From SVFI01 sp045588655 (GTDB taxonomy: Bacteria > Bacillota > Clostridia > Lachnospirales > Lachnospiraceae): a stretch of 64,000 nucleotides of DNA. The stretch is taken from the NCBI GenBank assembly GCA_045588655.1, contig JAZNEP010000028.1, positions 1 through 64,000 of the forward strand. The letters run 5' to 3'. Of this stretch, positions 34,548-42,692 are shown in pieces; the first letter of the stretch is position 1, and the number at the start of each line of letters is the position of its first letter. The notes beneath the pieces are model-generated. The model was not told the origin of the DNA. It saw nothing but the letters and a program-made list of their open reading frames with translations, and did no database searches. The translations under genes and the position numbers were made by a program.

Positions 34548-35614
34548 GATACATCTCCTTTTGCTTTCAGATAATTTTTGACAAAATCAAGGAACACATC
34601 CATCTCTTCATCCGTTCCGATTGTAATTCTATTATATTCAGCAATCAATGGATTATTAAAATGACGAATATATATATTTTTTTCCTTCAAAGCTTCATAG
34701 AGTTTTACTCCTGAAATATCCGGATGTTTTGCAAACACAAAGTTAGCCATAGAATCCGTAAATTCAAAACCGAGCTCCTTCAGCTCTTTTTTTACACGTT
34801 CACGCGTTGCTATAATTTTGGCTGTCGTCGCTTTAAAATACGCGTCGTCCTTTACAGCCTCCACACCGAGCATCAAGGACGGATAATTCATCGTATATGA
34901 ATTAATCGAATATTTCACGTCGTTTAAATACTTGATCAGCTTTTTATTTCCCATCGCAAATCCAACACGCATTCCTGCCATTGCACGGGATTTTGAGAAA
35001 GTCTGTACGACCAGCAAATTATCATAAGTACCAATCAATTTCAGCGCACTCTCACCACCAAAATCAATATAAGCTTCATCTACAATTACTATCACATCCG
35101 GATTGGCCTTCAAAATCTCTTCGACGGTATCCAGACTCTCCAACAACCCGGTCGGTGCATTCGGATTTGGAAAAATAATTCCACCGTTCTCCTTTGTATA
35201 ATCCTGCGCACAAATATGGTAATCCTCCCTAAGAGGAACTGCCTCATACGGAATCTTATATAAATCGGCCCACACATCATAAAATGAATATGTAATCTGC
35301 GGAAACAGAATCGGCTTGTCTGAATTAAAAAAAGTTTGAAATGCTACCGCAAGCACGTCATCCGATCCCACACCGACAAATACCTGCTCATCGCTCAGTC
35401 CGTAATACTCAGCCAGCACATGAACAAGACTTCCCGCATCCACTTCCGGATACAACCTGAAATCATCATAACGAAGATTCTTTATTGCCTCCTCTACCCC
35501 CTTTGCAGGCGGATACGGACATTCATTGGTATTTAGCTTAATCATATTTGGTTTATTCGGTTGTTCTCCCGGTACATATGGCACCACTTTTCTTACATTT
35601 TTTTCCCAGTTCAT
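34541..35614 (-). CDS. hisC: Histidinol-phosphate / aromatic aminotransferase HisC
   Basis: This 357-residue PLP enzyme has LNTNECPYPPAKGVEEAI near the start, DEAYIDFGG and the PLP lysine in TFSKSRAMAGMRVG (about residue 220). HisC transaminates imidazoleacetol phosphate in histidine synthesis and often also acts on aromatic amino acids. It stands apart from other his genes. The ATG at 35614 follows GAGAGGAA. It is preceded by a membrane glycosyltransferase-like gene with a 20-base gap. Confidence 0.9.
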   Translation of the reverse strand: MNWEKNVRKVVPYVPGEQPNKPNMIKLNTNECPYPPAKGVEEAIKNLRYDDFRLYPEVDAGSLVHVLAEYYGLSDEQVFVGVGSDDVLAVAFQTFFNSDKPILFPQITYSFYDVWADLYKIPYEAVPLREDYHICAQDYTKENGGIIFPNPNAPTGLLESLDTVEEILKANPDVIVIVDEAYIDFGGESALKLIGTYDNLLVVQTFSKSRAMAGMRVGFAMGNKKLIKYLNDVKYSINSYTMNYPSLMLGVEAVKDDAYFKATTAKIIATRERVKKELKELGFEFTDSMANFVFAKHPDISGVKLYEALKEKNIYIRHFNNPLIAEYNRITIGTDEEMDVFLDFVKNYLKAKGDVSC

Positions 35615-35634
35615 ATCGATTCCTCTCTCTATTT

Positions 35635-37383
35635 TTATTTCTTTCTTATTATACACAACGAGTCTGTTTCTTCCATACGAAAAACATCATATTTTGTATC
35701 TATCCAGATTCCCAGTGGATTCTCTTTAAAAAATTTCTCTCGATTATCTATGGTATTTTTTGCAAGCACAATCACTTCCGGCTCCTTCATCGGATACCGT
35801 TCAAAATATTGCACCCATTGTTCATTAAACGCCGGTGTACTGATGGTAGACGGTGACACAAATTCGCACTGCGCGTACAGATTCGAAATTCCTTCCGTAC
35901 CCAAATAGAGAAATGAACTGTTCTCCTGCGTTGCACTTTGAATCGTCTGATAGTCCTCCGTCACCCGGTCGAAATCTTCTTTTAACACAAAAATGCCCTT
36001 TAACGGACCCACTTGAATCTGCTCTCTGCTTTGTAATATATTGGAAGGTCCATATTCTGTGATACGGACATAATACCCTTTACAAAAAATCAAACTCAAC
36101 ACAAATATGCTCAGTACAAACCAAGCTGCTCTATTCCATCCCAAACCGTAATCGACCGTTTTGTGATACAGCACCACCCCCGCAGCAATCAAACCAATAC
36201 TCAAATAGGAACTGCTTGAATCCGGTCCCACGTTGGAAAAAATCAAAATCGCCACAAATGCAATCAGCATTTGCAACAACGGGCCCCAAAACAGAAAACG
36301 TCCCTCTCGTACCGGCCGTAACACCGACCAACAAAATACAAACAAGAAAAACAACAGGTAACGAACCTGAAAATGGAACGGTCCCATCTGAATACCGAAC
36401 AAATTTGCAAAAATCACTAAGAAAGAGGTGATTGTTATAAATGATAACAAAAATACACATCCCAACTGTTCGCCGGAAGTGATCTTACTATGTTCTTGAT
36501 GTCTATGTTCTCGATGTCGCTTTATGACTTTTTCAAAAACAATCGTTATTAAAACGCACGGCACAGAAAATATGAACAACTGTTTTGCTACATTCATCCA
36601 CTGGGCCGCATAGGTCATCAGTTTGGTTTCCATCGTGAATTGATGTGTACCATCCATAAACACCATTGGTATGCTTTCCAAAAACTCGCTCAATCCCATA
36701 GCTGAAAGAATGTAGACAAAAAACAAAACTGCCATCAAAGCGCATCCTGCTGTCAGCAAAATCATTTTATTAATTTTAGTTTTAACTTCTTCCCTTTTTC
36801 CAGTCATCCACAATGACAAAAGAAGCGCCGGATACGACAGCACCATCCCGGGATAAGCCAATACCGTAGCCGCAAGTACAACTCCCATAAAGAAGCTATA
36901 GCTTTGTTTACCGCATTCTAGCATTCGGGCAAACAGAATCAGTATCAAAGTCATCCCCCATACCTGTTGCATAGAAAAATCCAAATTAATAAGCCACTTT
37001 GGAAGCATATTGAAATACAACAATGCAAGCAGAAGACTCCACGAATCTCCCAGCCTTTTTTTCAAACATCTGTATACCATAGTGGACAACACTAGGTGCA
37101 GGACCGTTGCAACAATACGCAGATATACAACACTCCCAGTAGTTACACCTGTTATTTTTACATAGATCCACAAAAACAGTGCCGGAAGAAAGGAGGACGT
37201 CTGGTGTACCTCCCACATATCCAGAAACATCCGATCTCCCTGCAAAAGTCGGAATGGCATAGATACTGCATAGCCTTCATCAATATCAAAACCGATAAAA
37301 ATCTTAATGACCATAGCTACCACAGAAAGAATGACAAGCAAAAGACCTAGAATATATTCTGTTTTTCTTTTTGCAATCGGCAT
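35635..37383 (-). CDS. Multi-pass membrane protein, GT-C glycosyltransferase-like
   Basis: This 582-residue protein has 11-13 hydrophobic helices and a soluble C-terminal domain of about 130 residues. The first outer loop carries an acidic DIDEGYAVSMPFRLLQGDRMFLDMW motif, in the position used for catalysis or metal binding in GT-C enzymes (ArnT/PMT type), which use lipid-linked sugars. The acceptor is unknown. An AAGGAAG site and an extended -10 promoter stand upstream. Confidence 0.72.
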   Translation of the reverse strand: MPIAKRKTEYILGLLLVILSVVAMVIKIFIGFDIDEGYAVSMPFRLLQGDRMFLDMWEVHQTSSFLPALFLWIYVKITGVTTGSVVYLRIVATVLHLVLSTMVYRCLKKRLGDSWSLLLALLYFNMLPKWLINLDFSMQQVWGMTLILILFARMLECGKQSYSFFMGVVLAATVLAYPGMVLSYPALLLSLWMTGKREEVKTKINKMILLTAGCALMAVLFFVYILSAMGLSEFLESIPMVFMDGTHQFTMETKLMTYAAQWMNVAKQLFIFSVPCVLITIVFEKVIKRHREHRHQEHSKITSGEQLGCVFLLSFITITSFLVIFANLFGIQMGPFHFQVRYLLFFLFVFCWSVLRPVREGRFLFWGPLLQMLIAFVAILIFSNVGPDSSSSYLSIGLIAAGVVLYHKTVDYGLGWNRAAWFVLSIFVLSLIFCKGYYVRITEYGPSNILQSREQIQVGPLKGIFVLKEDFDRVTEDYQTIQSATQENSSFLYLGTEGISNLYAQCEFVSPSTISTPAFNEQWVQYFERYPMKEPEVIVLAKNTIDNREKFFKENPLGIWIDTKYDVFRMEETDSLCIIRKK

Positions 37384-37446
37384 GGCGCTTCTTCCTTTCG
37401 TTCCTGATTTTAGAACCTATCTTCTCTGTTCTCCAAACTATCAAGC

Positions 37447-37455
37447 ATTATAGCA
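37447..37455 (-). promoter_or_regulatory. Extended -10 promoter before the GT-C-like gene
   Basis: The minus strand has TATAAT (37447-37452) with TG one base before it, just past the stop codon of the upstream gene. The -35 (TGGAAA) is weak. It may drive the series to nadE. Confidence 0.6.
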
Positions 37456-37462
37456 TAAGGAC

Positions 37463-38125
37463 TTAAAGTTTTCCATATGCAATGCGTAATCGATATACAA
37501 TCCTTAGGATTCCCCCGACGCCACAAACAATACCAATAGCCAGCAAGAACCATGGCGTCTCTTGCTGCACCTTCCCGGACTCTACCTGTCCCCCTTGTAT
37601 ATCTGCCGTTTGTGTCTGTTCTTCTTCCTTTTGGCGATTCGCTTTCGTCTGCTCTTTTTCCTCTTGTCGCTTTATCTCTTCCTTCTTGTATTCTTCCGCC
37701 TTGTATTCTTCTTTTGTTCCGGCTCCCGGCCAGGTGAATTCTACGTGATTACTGCTCACTTGCAGGTTTTCCTGCAGTTCCTCCTCCTGTGTTATTTCAT
37801 TTGCTTCTTTTGTCTTACTTGTTGTTTGGCTTTGATTTGATTCTTTTCTTTCAAGTGGTTTTTTATCTAGGTTTTGCCTTCCGTCCCCAGATGACTTCTC
37901 ACTCTCCGGTGTTTCCGGTATACTCTGTGCCGGAACTGTTTGCGGCACAGGATCCGTTTCCATCTCCTCTGTGTCCGCTCCACCGATGATCGCTCTTTCT
38001 TCCACAACAAATCGCTCCTTCTCTTCGGCTGTCACATTTACCACAGGCATCATCAGACCAAAACTCACCCCTACCATCATCCAGCATGGAACCAATCTCC
38101 AAATTTTTCTTCCTATTTTTCTCAT
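37463..38125 (-). CDS. Secreted, coil-rich protein with C-terminal membrane anchor
   Basis: This 220-residue protein has a signal peptide (about residues 1-33, cleavage after TA) and a Pro/Glu-rich and Lys/Glu-rich middle part (KEEYKAEEYKKEEIKRQEEKEQ). One C-terminal helix (about 192-210) is followed by a short basic tail. There is no LPXTG motif. No enzyme domain is seen, so it may span or scaffold the cell wall. The start at 38125 follows AAAGGAG. Upstream in-frame codons encode no clear signal peptide. Confidence 0.72.
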   Translation of the reverse strand: MRKIGRKIWRLVPCWMMVGVSFGLMMPVVNVTAEEKERFVVEERAIIGGADTEEMETDPVPQTVPAQSIPETPESEKSSGDGRQNLDKKPLERKESNQSQTTSKTKEANEITQEEELQENLQVSSNHVEFTWPGAGTKEEYKAEEYKKEEIKRQEEKEQTKANRQKEEEQTQTADIQGGQVESGKVQQETPWFLLAIGIVCGVGGILRIVYRLRIAYGKL

Positions 38126-38203
38126 AAAACTCCTTTCTGCCATTCTATTTATACAGGTAATCCTGCTTATACAGGCCATTTTGTTTACAAACATGGAATG
38201 TCA

Positions 38204-38251
38204 TGACCGATTGGTCACATGACTTGTGAAACTTCCTAAAGCTTTTCACAA
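38204..38251 (-). promoter_or_regulatory. Two inverted repeats in the leader of the secreted-protein gene
   Basis: TTGTGAAA (38224-38231) and TTTCACAA (38244-38251) form a perfect 8-bp inverted repeat. Next to it, TGACC-N4-GGTCA (38204-38217) forms a second hairpin, with GTCATG/CATGAC outer repeats overlapping it. Both lie in the ~160-base leader between the promoter and the start codon. Confidence 0.6.
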
Positions 38252-38292
38252 ACTAGATGTATCAGAATCTAAAGATTAGAAATAGTAAGATG

Positions 38293-38321
38293 ATTGTAGC
38301 ATGGTGTCTTTGTGGAAACAA
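38293..38321 (-). promoter_or_regulatory. Promoter of the secreted-protein gene
   Basis: The minus strand has TTGTTT (38316-38321), 17 bases, TACAAT (38293-38298) and an extended -10 TG. It follows directly after the thiN terminator. Confidence 0.7.
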
Positions 38322-38324
38322 GAC

Positions 38325-38361
38325 AAAAAACACCCCCTCACAGCCAAAGTTTGAGGGGGTA
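38325..38361 (-). terminator. Intrinsic terminator after thiN
   Basis: ACCCCCTCA pairs with TGAGGGGGT on the minus strand, followed by a GTTTTTT run. It lies 27 bases after the thiN stop codon. Confidence 0.9.
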
Positions 38362-38387
38362 AAACTGTTAATATTGCACAAATATTT

Positions 38388-38993
38388 TTATTCTTTCTCA
38401 TGCACAATAAGAAGCCTTCCTTTTTGGACGCAGATACTTACATCTTTCCCACAAAATGCATTGCTGACACCAAGCGGAAATGCATCTTCCAGCACAATAT
38501 TGTCCGTTTCATACTCTGCACCACAAATCGTTACACCTTCCGCCACTGTTCCATACGAAAATACAGACAATATTCCTTTGGTTTCTGCCGGAAAACGAAG
38601 CTCAGTTTCTTTGAGTAAATAGATATCTCTCGCTTCGCTTTTTAATACTCCTTTTGCGCCGTGTTCTGACAGATAAGCAAGTGTCTGTATATTGGCAATC
38701 GTATGATCCAGACGACCTCCAATCCCCCCCAGAAGTACAAAGGATTTATATCCCTTTTCCAGGCCAAACTTTACCGCAAGCATCATGTCGGTATCATCCT
38801 TTTTCGACGGATATGCTACTACCTTCTCCTCCTTTGGGACAAATCCAAGGGAATCAAAATCACCGAGGATCGCATCCGGAATGCATCCGCCTAACTGCGC
38901 ATATCCACCATCTGCCGCAATCACAAAATCACCCGGCTTTTTATCAATCTTGTATTCTGTTTTCATTGCTGCAACAATATAACAGATTCCCAT
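38388..38993 (-). CDS. thiN: Thiamine diphosphokinase
   Basis: This 201-residue enzyme converts thiamine to thiamine diphosphate. It shows IAADGGYAQL, PDAILGDFDSLG (metal-binding Asp residues, about 40-52), and the thiamine-binding GGIGGRLDHTIANIQTL (about 88-105). A GGGAGG site lies upstream. No THI riboswitch was seen. It is followed by a terminator and preceded by azlD on the same strand. Confidence 0.93.
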   Translation of the reverse strand: MGICYIVAAMKTEYKIDKKPGDFVIAADGGYAQLGGCIPDAILGDFDSLGFVPKEEKVVAYPSKKDDTDMMLAVKFGLEKGYKSFVLLGGIGGRLDHTIANIQTLAYLSEHGAKGVLKSEARDIYLLKETELRFPAETKGILSVFSYGTVAEGVTICGAEYETDNIVLEDAFPLGVSNAFCGKDVSICVQKGRLLIVHEKE

Positions 38994-39020
38994 ATGTTTC
39001 TTCCTCCCTAATATCTGGTG

Positions 39021-39347
39021 TCAAAAAACAAATTGCATAAGCAACATATAACAAACCGTTCCTGACAAAATAGACTGGAACATATTTCTCTTCCACACAT
39101 GTATGCCTACAATCAAGGCAATCGATAAAAGCTCCGGAAGTGCATGTGTCTGTGAAAAGAGACTGGTGTCTTTTAAACAATAGATAACGAGCATTCCAAA
39201 CACCGCCGGTGGCAGTACCTTCCCTAAATATGTAATGAATGCCGGTGTCCTTTTCCCTTCCGGAAAGAGCCAGAATGCAATCGCTCTAGTAAAAATTGTC
39301 ACCGCAATGACAATTGCGATGGTGATAAGTTGCTCTGACAACGTCAT
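39021..39347 (-). CDS. azlD: Branched-chain amino-acid exporter small subunit AzlD
   Basis: This 108-residue protein has four helices and shows TIFTRAIAFWLFPEGKRTPAFITYLGKVLPPAVFGMLVIYCLKD, the AzlD signature region. AzlCD pairs export branched-chain amino acids. Its start codon adjoins the azlC stop. Confidence 0.93.
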   Translation of the reverse strand: MTLSEQLITIAIVIAVTIFTRAIAFWLFPEGKRTPAFITYLGKVLPPAVFGMLVIYCLKDTSLFSQTHALPELLSIALIVGIHVWKRNMFQSILSGTVCYMLLMQFVF

Positions 39348-40037
39348 TTACTCCACCTCCTTTTTAAAGGCAGGTCGCACCAGTGACAAAATCAAAAAAA
39401 TCACACACATTGACGGCACAAGAAAACGCTGCGCGCCAAACAGTACAAGACAAATGATTGACGCCGCAAGTCCCACCAAGGAGGAAATATAATTTTTTTC
39501 CTTAAGCCAGTTGTCCAGAAAAATTACGACAAAAAGCGCTGTCATAACAAACTCAAGTCCTTTTGTGTCAAACGCAAAAAGCGACCCAATAAGCGCACCG
39601 ATTGTCGCCCCGAGCACCCAATAAGACTGATTTAAGAGTGTTACCCAAAAATAAAACCAACCTTTATCCACTCCTTCCGGAATATCCACAGAACAATTAA
39701 TAGAAAAGGACTCATCACACATTCCGAAAATCAGATACCATTTTTTTCTACCCACCTGTTTGTACTTCGATACCATCGTAATACCGTAAAAAATATGGCG
39801 CGCATTTACCATAAGTGTAAGAAGCGCAGCACCAAGCGGCTGAAAACTGCTAAGAAGCATACTGGCCGTCACAAACTCCATGGATCCCGCAAAAATGAGC
39901 ATGCTCATGAAAATCGGATATGCAGCCGAAAAACCGAGCGCACGCATATAAATCCCATAGGAAATCCCAAGGAATAAAAAGCCTGTCAAAATCGGAACCG
40001 TATATGGAAATGCACACTTAAATGCTTTTTTGATCAT
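39348..40037 (-). CDS. azlC: Branched-chain amino-acid exporter subunit AzlC
   Basis: About 229 residues and seven or eight helices. The N-terminal AFPYTVPILTGFLFLGISYGIYM and the GSMEFVTA and NARHIFYGI motifs mark AzlC. The start is uncertain: an ATG at 40037 (site AGAAGAG) gives the family's usual N-terminus, while a TTG at 40058 (site AAAGGT) would add seven residues. Confidence 0.92.
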   Translation of the reverse strand: MIKKAFKCAFPYTVPILTGFLFLGISYGIYMRALGFSAAYPIFMSMLIFAGSMEFVTASMLLSSFQPLGAALLTLMVNARHIFYGITMVSKYKQVGRKKWYLIFGMCDESFSINCSVDIPEGVDKGWFYFWVTLLNQSYWVLGATIGALIGSLFAFDTKGLEFVMTALFVVIFLDNWLKEKNYISSLVGLAASIICLVLFGAQRFLVPSMCVIFLILSLVRPAFKKEVE

Positions 40038-40073
40038 TTGAATACTCTTCTTTCTCAATTATTACCTTTTGTT

Positions 40074-40101
40074 ATTATAGCAGAATTTTTCCGGCATACA
40101 A
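40074..40101 (-). promoter_or_regulatory. Promoter of azlCD
   Basis: The minus strand has TTGTAT (40096-40101), 16 bases, and TATAAT (40074-40079) with an extended -10 TG. Confidence 0.65.
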
Positions 40102-40193
40102 CCGGCGTCGAATATTTTGCCACCGTCCTAATCTTCCTATCATATTTTGGATTTTGAGCACATACATTTAACAAACAGAATTTGAGGTCTGCC

Positions 40194-40967
40194 ATGAAAT
40201 TAAAGGAATTTTATATACAGCAAAAAAATGTCATCTTAACCCTTTCCATTTTGCTTGTCGGAATCTCCGCTTTCTTTTTCGTTGCACCACAAACGCTCTC
40301 TACTAACAGTAGTGTCTCCGGACGCAACCTTCCGATTTACTGCGTAGAAACAAAAGAACCAAAAGTCGCGCTTTCCTTCGACGCAGCTTGGGGAAATGAA
40401 GACACCAACGAAATTTTAGACATTCTAAAAAAACATGATGTGCATGTCACTTTTTTTATGACAGGTGGTTGGATTGAGTCCTATCCTGAGGACGTAAAAA
40501 CCATTCTTGCCGCCGGTCATGACCTTGGAAATCACAGCGAAAATCACAAACATATGACTCAGCTCTCCTTGACAGAATGTAAAGATGAAGTCATGAAAGC
40601 ACATAAAAAAGTAAAGGAACTGACCGGATATGACATGTTTTTGTTCCGACCTCCTTACGGTGATTATGACAACAACGTCATTAAATCCGTAGAAGCCTGT
40701 GGATATTATCCGATTCAATGGGATGTGGACAGTCTTGATTGGAAAGATTACGGAACCGATTCCATTATCAAAACCGTCTGCCAGCACAAGCATCTCGGCA
40801 ACGGTTCCATCATCCTATGTCATAACGGAGCCAAATACACGGCCTCAGCGCTGGATGCCATGATTACGCAGCTAAAAGCCGACGGTTATGAAATTGTGCC
40901 GATTTCGGAGCTGATTTACCGTGAAAATTATCACATGAACGCAGAAGGACGTCAGATTGCAGACTAA
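40194..40967 (+). CDS. PdaB-like polysaccharide deacetylase
   Basis: A 257-residue protein with one N-terminal membrane helix (about residues 14-33) and a NodB domain. It has ALSFDAAWGNEDT in place of TFDDG, HSENH (metal-binding His), RPPYGDYD, WDVDSLDW and LCHNG. The second Asp of the classic motif is Ala, as is common in the sporulation-associated PdaB lineage, so catalysis may differ. The ATG at 40194 follows GAGGT. The context points to spore cortex or cell-wall modification. Confidence 0.88.
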   Translation: MKLKEFYIQQKNVILTLSILLVGISAFFFVAPQTLSTNSSVSGRNLPIYCVETKEPKVALSFDAAWGNEDTNEILDILKKHDVHVTFFMTGGWIESYPEDVKTILAAGHDLGNHSENHKHMTQLSLTECKDEVMKAHKKVKELTGYDMFLFRPPYGDYDNNVIKSVEACGYYPIQWDVDSLDWKDYGTDSIIKTVCQHKHLGNGSIILCHNGAKYTASALDAMITQLKADGYEIVPISELIYRENYHMNAEGRQIAD

Positions 40968-40980
40968 CTGTAATCTGACG
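40950..40980. terminator. Long hairpin at the pdaB-like / FN3-M15 convergent end
   Basis: CGTCAGATT (40950-40958) and AATCTGACG (40972-40980), with CAG/CTG inside, make a 13-bp stem with one G-U pair. The pdaB-like stop codon (TAA 40965-40967) is in the loop. No U run follows on either strand, so it is an atypical terminator or an mRNA-end stabiliser. Confidence 0.55.
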
Positions 40981-41000
40981 CCCTATCATGTCAAATCGAC

Positions 41001-42521
41001 TTATGTTCCAAAATAAGAAAAATGCATATAGTCGCATCGATTCCCCCAAAGTCCCTGACGGAATCCGTACTTATTCATAATCCTTGCCACTTCACCGTTT
41101 GTCGGAATGGAATATGGGTTAATTCCCGGCTGATATAACTTTCCGCTGATAATAGCTCCATTTTCAATCATGTAGTTCTCTTCCCAGTTAATATCCAGCG
41201 CAAGACCACAGCAGTGCTCAGATGTGGATGTTTCTCCTCGCCATGTGTATCCACCAATATTTTTTATCGGGAAACGTTCCTCTCCTTCATAGATCTCTTT
41301 CATTATCTGTTTTACCGTTTCCGCTATATTCTCATGCACCGTGACGGTGTAATGCTTTGTCACTTTTGTTTTTCCGTCCGAAGCAAAATCCCATGCCGCA
41401 ACCGTGATTGTGGTCATATGGCGATCCGCTTCTTCTTTCGAACTATACTTTTTATAATAGTCCAAGCCAAAGATACGCTGCGCCTTGTCCATATACGTCT
41501 CATCCGCATACCCAAATCGATTAAATGTTACGGTTTTCGTATTGGAATACTTCGAATATTGTTTCTTTTTCTTTACGGTACGGTAGGCACGTATTTGGTA
41601 ATAATACTGTTTTCCGTTTTCCTGACCTCCCACATTGCTGCTAGTTTTTTTTCCGCCTTTTACGGTTGCGACACGCTTGTATTTCCCTGTTTTTGTATCG
41701 CTTCGATAAATCATATAGCCCGAGGCACCACTTACCTTTTTCCAAGTAAGCTGGGCGGTATCACCTGACACCACTGTCACTGTCTTCAATTTTGGTTTAT
41801 TTAGGGTGGTAACGGCCTCTGCCACTTCCGAATAGGCACTATATTTCTTTTTTCCATCCACCGTGCGGTAGGCCCTGATTTTGTAATAATAGTTGGTTCC
41901 GGTATCACATTTTTGATCGATATACTCTACTGTTTTTCCCTTTTTAATCGTTTTGATTTTTTTGAACCCGGAATCTTTCTTTGTCGAACGATAGATGACA
42001 TATCCGTTTGCTCCGCTTACCTTCTCATAGGTAAGCTTGATAGATTTGTAATCAGCTACCTCCACCTTCGTAATCACCGGCAGTTTTAGTGATGGTTTTG
42101 CGATGCAGACCGATGAAAACGCACCATATATTTTTTCGCCCTGTTCCTCCAGAACGTATGCTCGCACCTTATAATAATATTTCTTTCCGGTCGTCAAATA
42201 TGTTTTGGACTCTCCCCGATCGATGTAACTGATATTATCTGCTCCAGCCAGATCCTTTATCAGATGCATATCCTCCGCAGTTTCCCCGCGGTATATCTCA
42301 TAACCTGACACACCTTCCACCTTTGAAAATGTGATTTGGATGGTGCGATAGGTGTCTGACACAGCTGACGCATGTGTCACATCCAGATAATACTCTGTGG
42401 CAACATGATTTTCTGACACTGCACTCTTCGCCCACGCAGTTTCCATCAAAAAAACTGACACAAACATCATGATTATCCATGCAAAAATATACAGTCTTCC
42501 TCTTTTTACAATCCCTTCCAT
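41001..42521 (-). CDS. Secreted M15-type D,D-carboxypeptidase with three FN3-like domains
   Basis: This 506-residue protein has an N-terminal membrane segment or signal peptide (about residues 9-32). Three homologous FN3-like domains follow (about 45-142, 147-240 and 245-335, each with KVSG-GY-IYR and YYYKIRAYR). The C-terminal peptidase domain has zinc ligands H436 and D443 (in SEHCCGLALDIN) and H500 (in DYMHFSYFG), as in VanY/M15. It should cut D-Ala-D-Ala or a related stem peptide. AGGAGG precedes the ATG. Confidence 0.9.
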   Translation of the reverse strand: MEGIVKRGRLYIFAWIIMMFVSVFLMETAWAKSAVSENHVATEYYLDVTHASAVSDTYRTIQITFSKVEGVSGYEIYRGETAEDMHLIKDLAGADNISYIDRGESKTYLTTGKKYYYKVRAYVLEEQGEKIYGAFSSVCIAKPSLKLPVITKVEVADYKSIKLTYEKVSGANGYVIYRSTKKDSGFKKIKTIKKGKTVEYIDQKCDTGTNYYYKIRAYRTVDGKKKYSAYSEVAEAVTTLNKPKLKTVTVVSGDTAQLTWKKVSGASGYMIYRSDTKTGKYKRVATVKGGKKTSSNVGGQENGKQYYYQIRAYRTVKKKKQYSKYSNTKTVTFNRFGYADETYMDKAQRIFGLDYYKKYSSKEEADRHMTTITVAAWDFASDGKTKVTKHYTVTVHENIAETVKQIMKEIYEGEERFPIKNIGGYTWRGETSTSEHCCGLALDINWEENYMIENGAIISGKLYQPGINPYSIPTNGEVARIMNKYGFRQGLWGNRCDYMHFSYFGT

Positions 42522-42544
42522 CCTTCGTCCTCCTATTTCCCATT

Positions 42545-42573
42545 ATTGTACAATGCAATCTTTTTCGCGTCAA
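42545..42573 (-). promoter_or_regulatory. Promoter of the FN3-M15 gene
   Basis: The minus strand has TTGACG (42568-42573), 17 bases, and TACAAT (42545-42550). Confidence 0.78.
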
Positions 42574-42621
42574 ATACCATATTTCTCTTCTTTTTCCACA
42601 CATTCTGACCGCATTGTCTCA

Positions 42622-42650
42622 TTGACGTATTGCGGCAAATCAGCTATTAT
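42622..42650 (+). promoter_or_regulatory. Promoter of the FAD-oxidoreductase gene
   Basis: The plus strand has TTGACG (42622-42627), 17 bases, and TATTAT (42645-42650). It is divergent from the promoter of the M15 gene, 49 bases apart at the -35 boxes. Confidence 0.78.
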
Positions 42651-42692
42651 AAATAGGTATGGAAATACAAAAATCAATGTAAGGAATCAAAC

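Noticed and set aside
40101..40193. Sporulation sigma-G promoter before the pdaB-like gene
   Set aside because: CATACA occurs but no -35 at the right distance is convincing.
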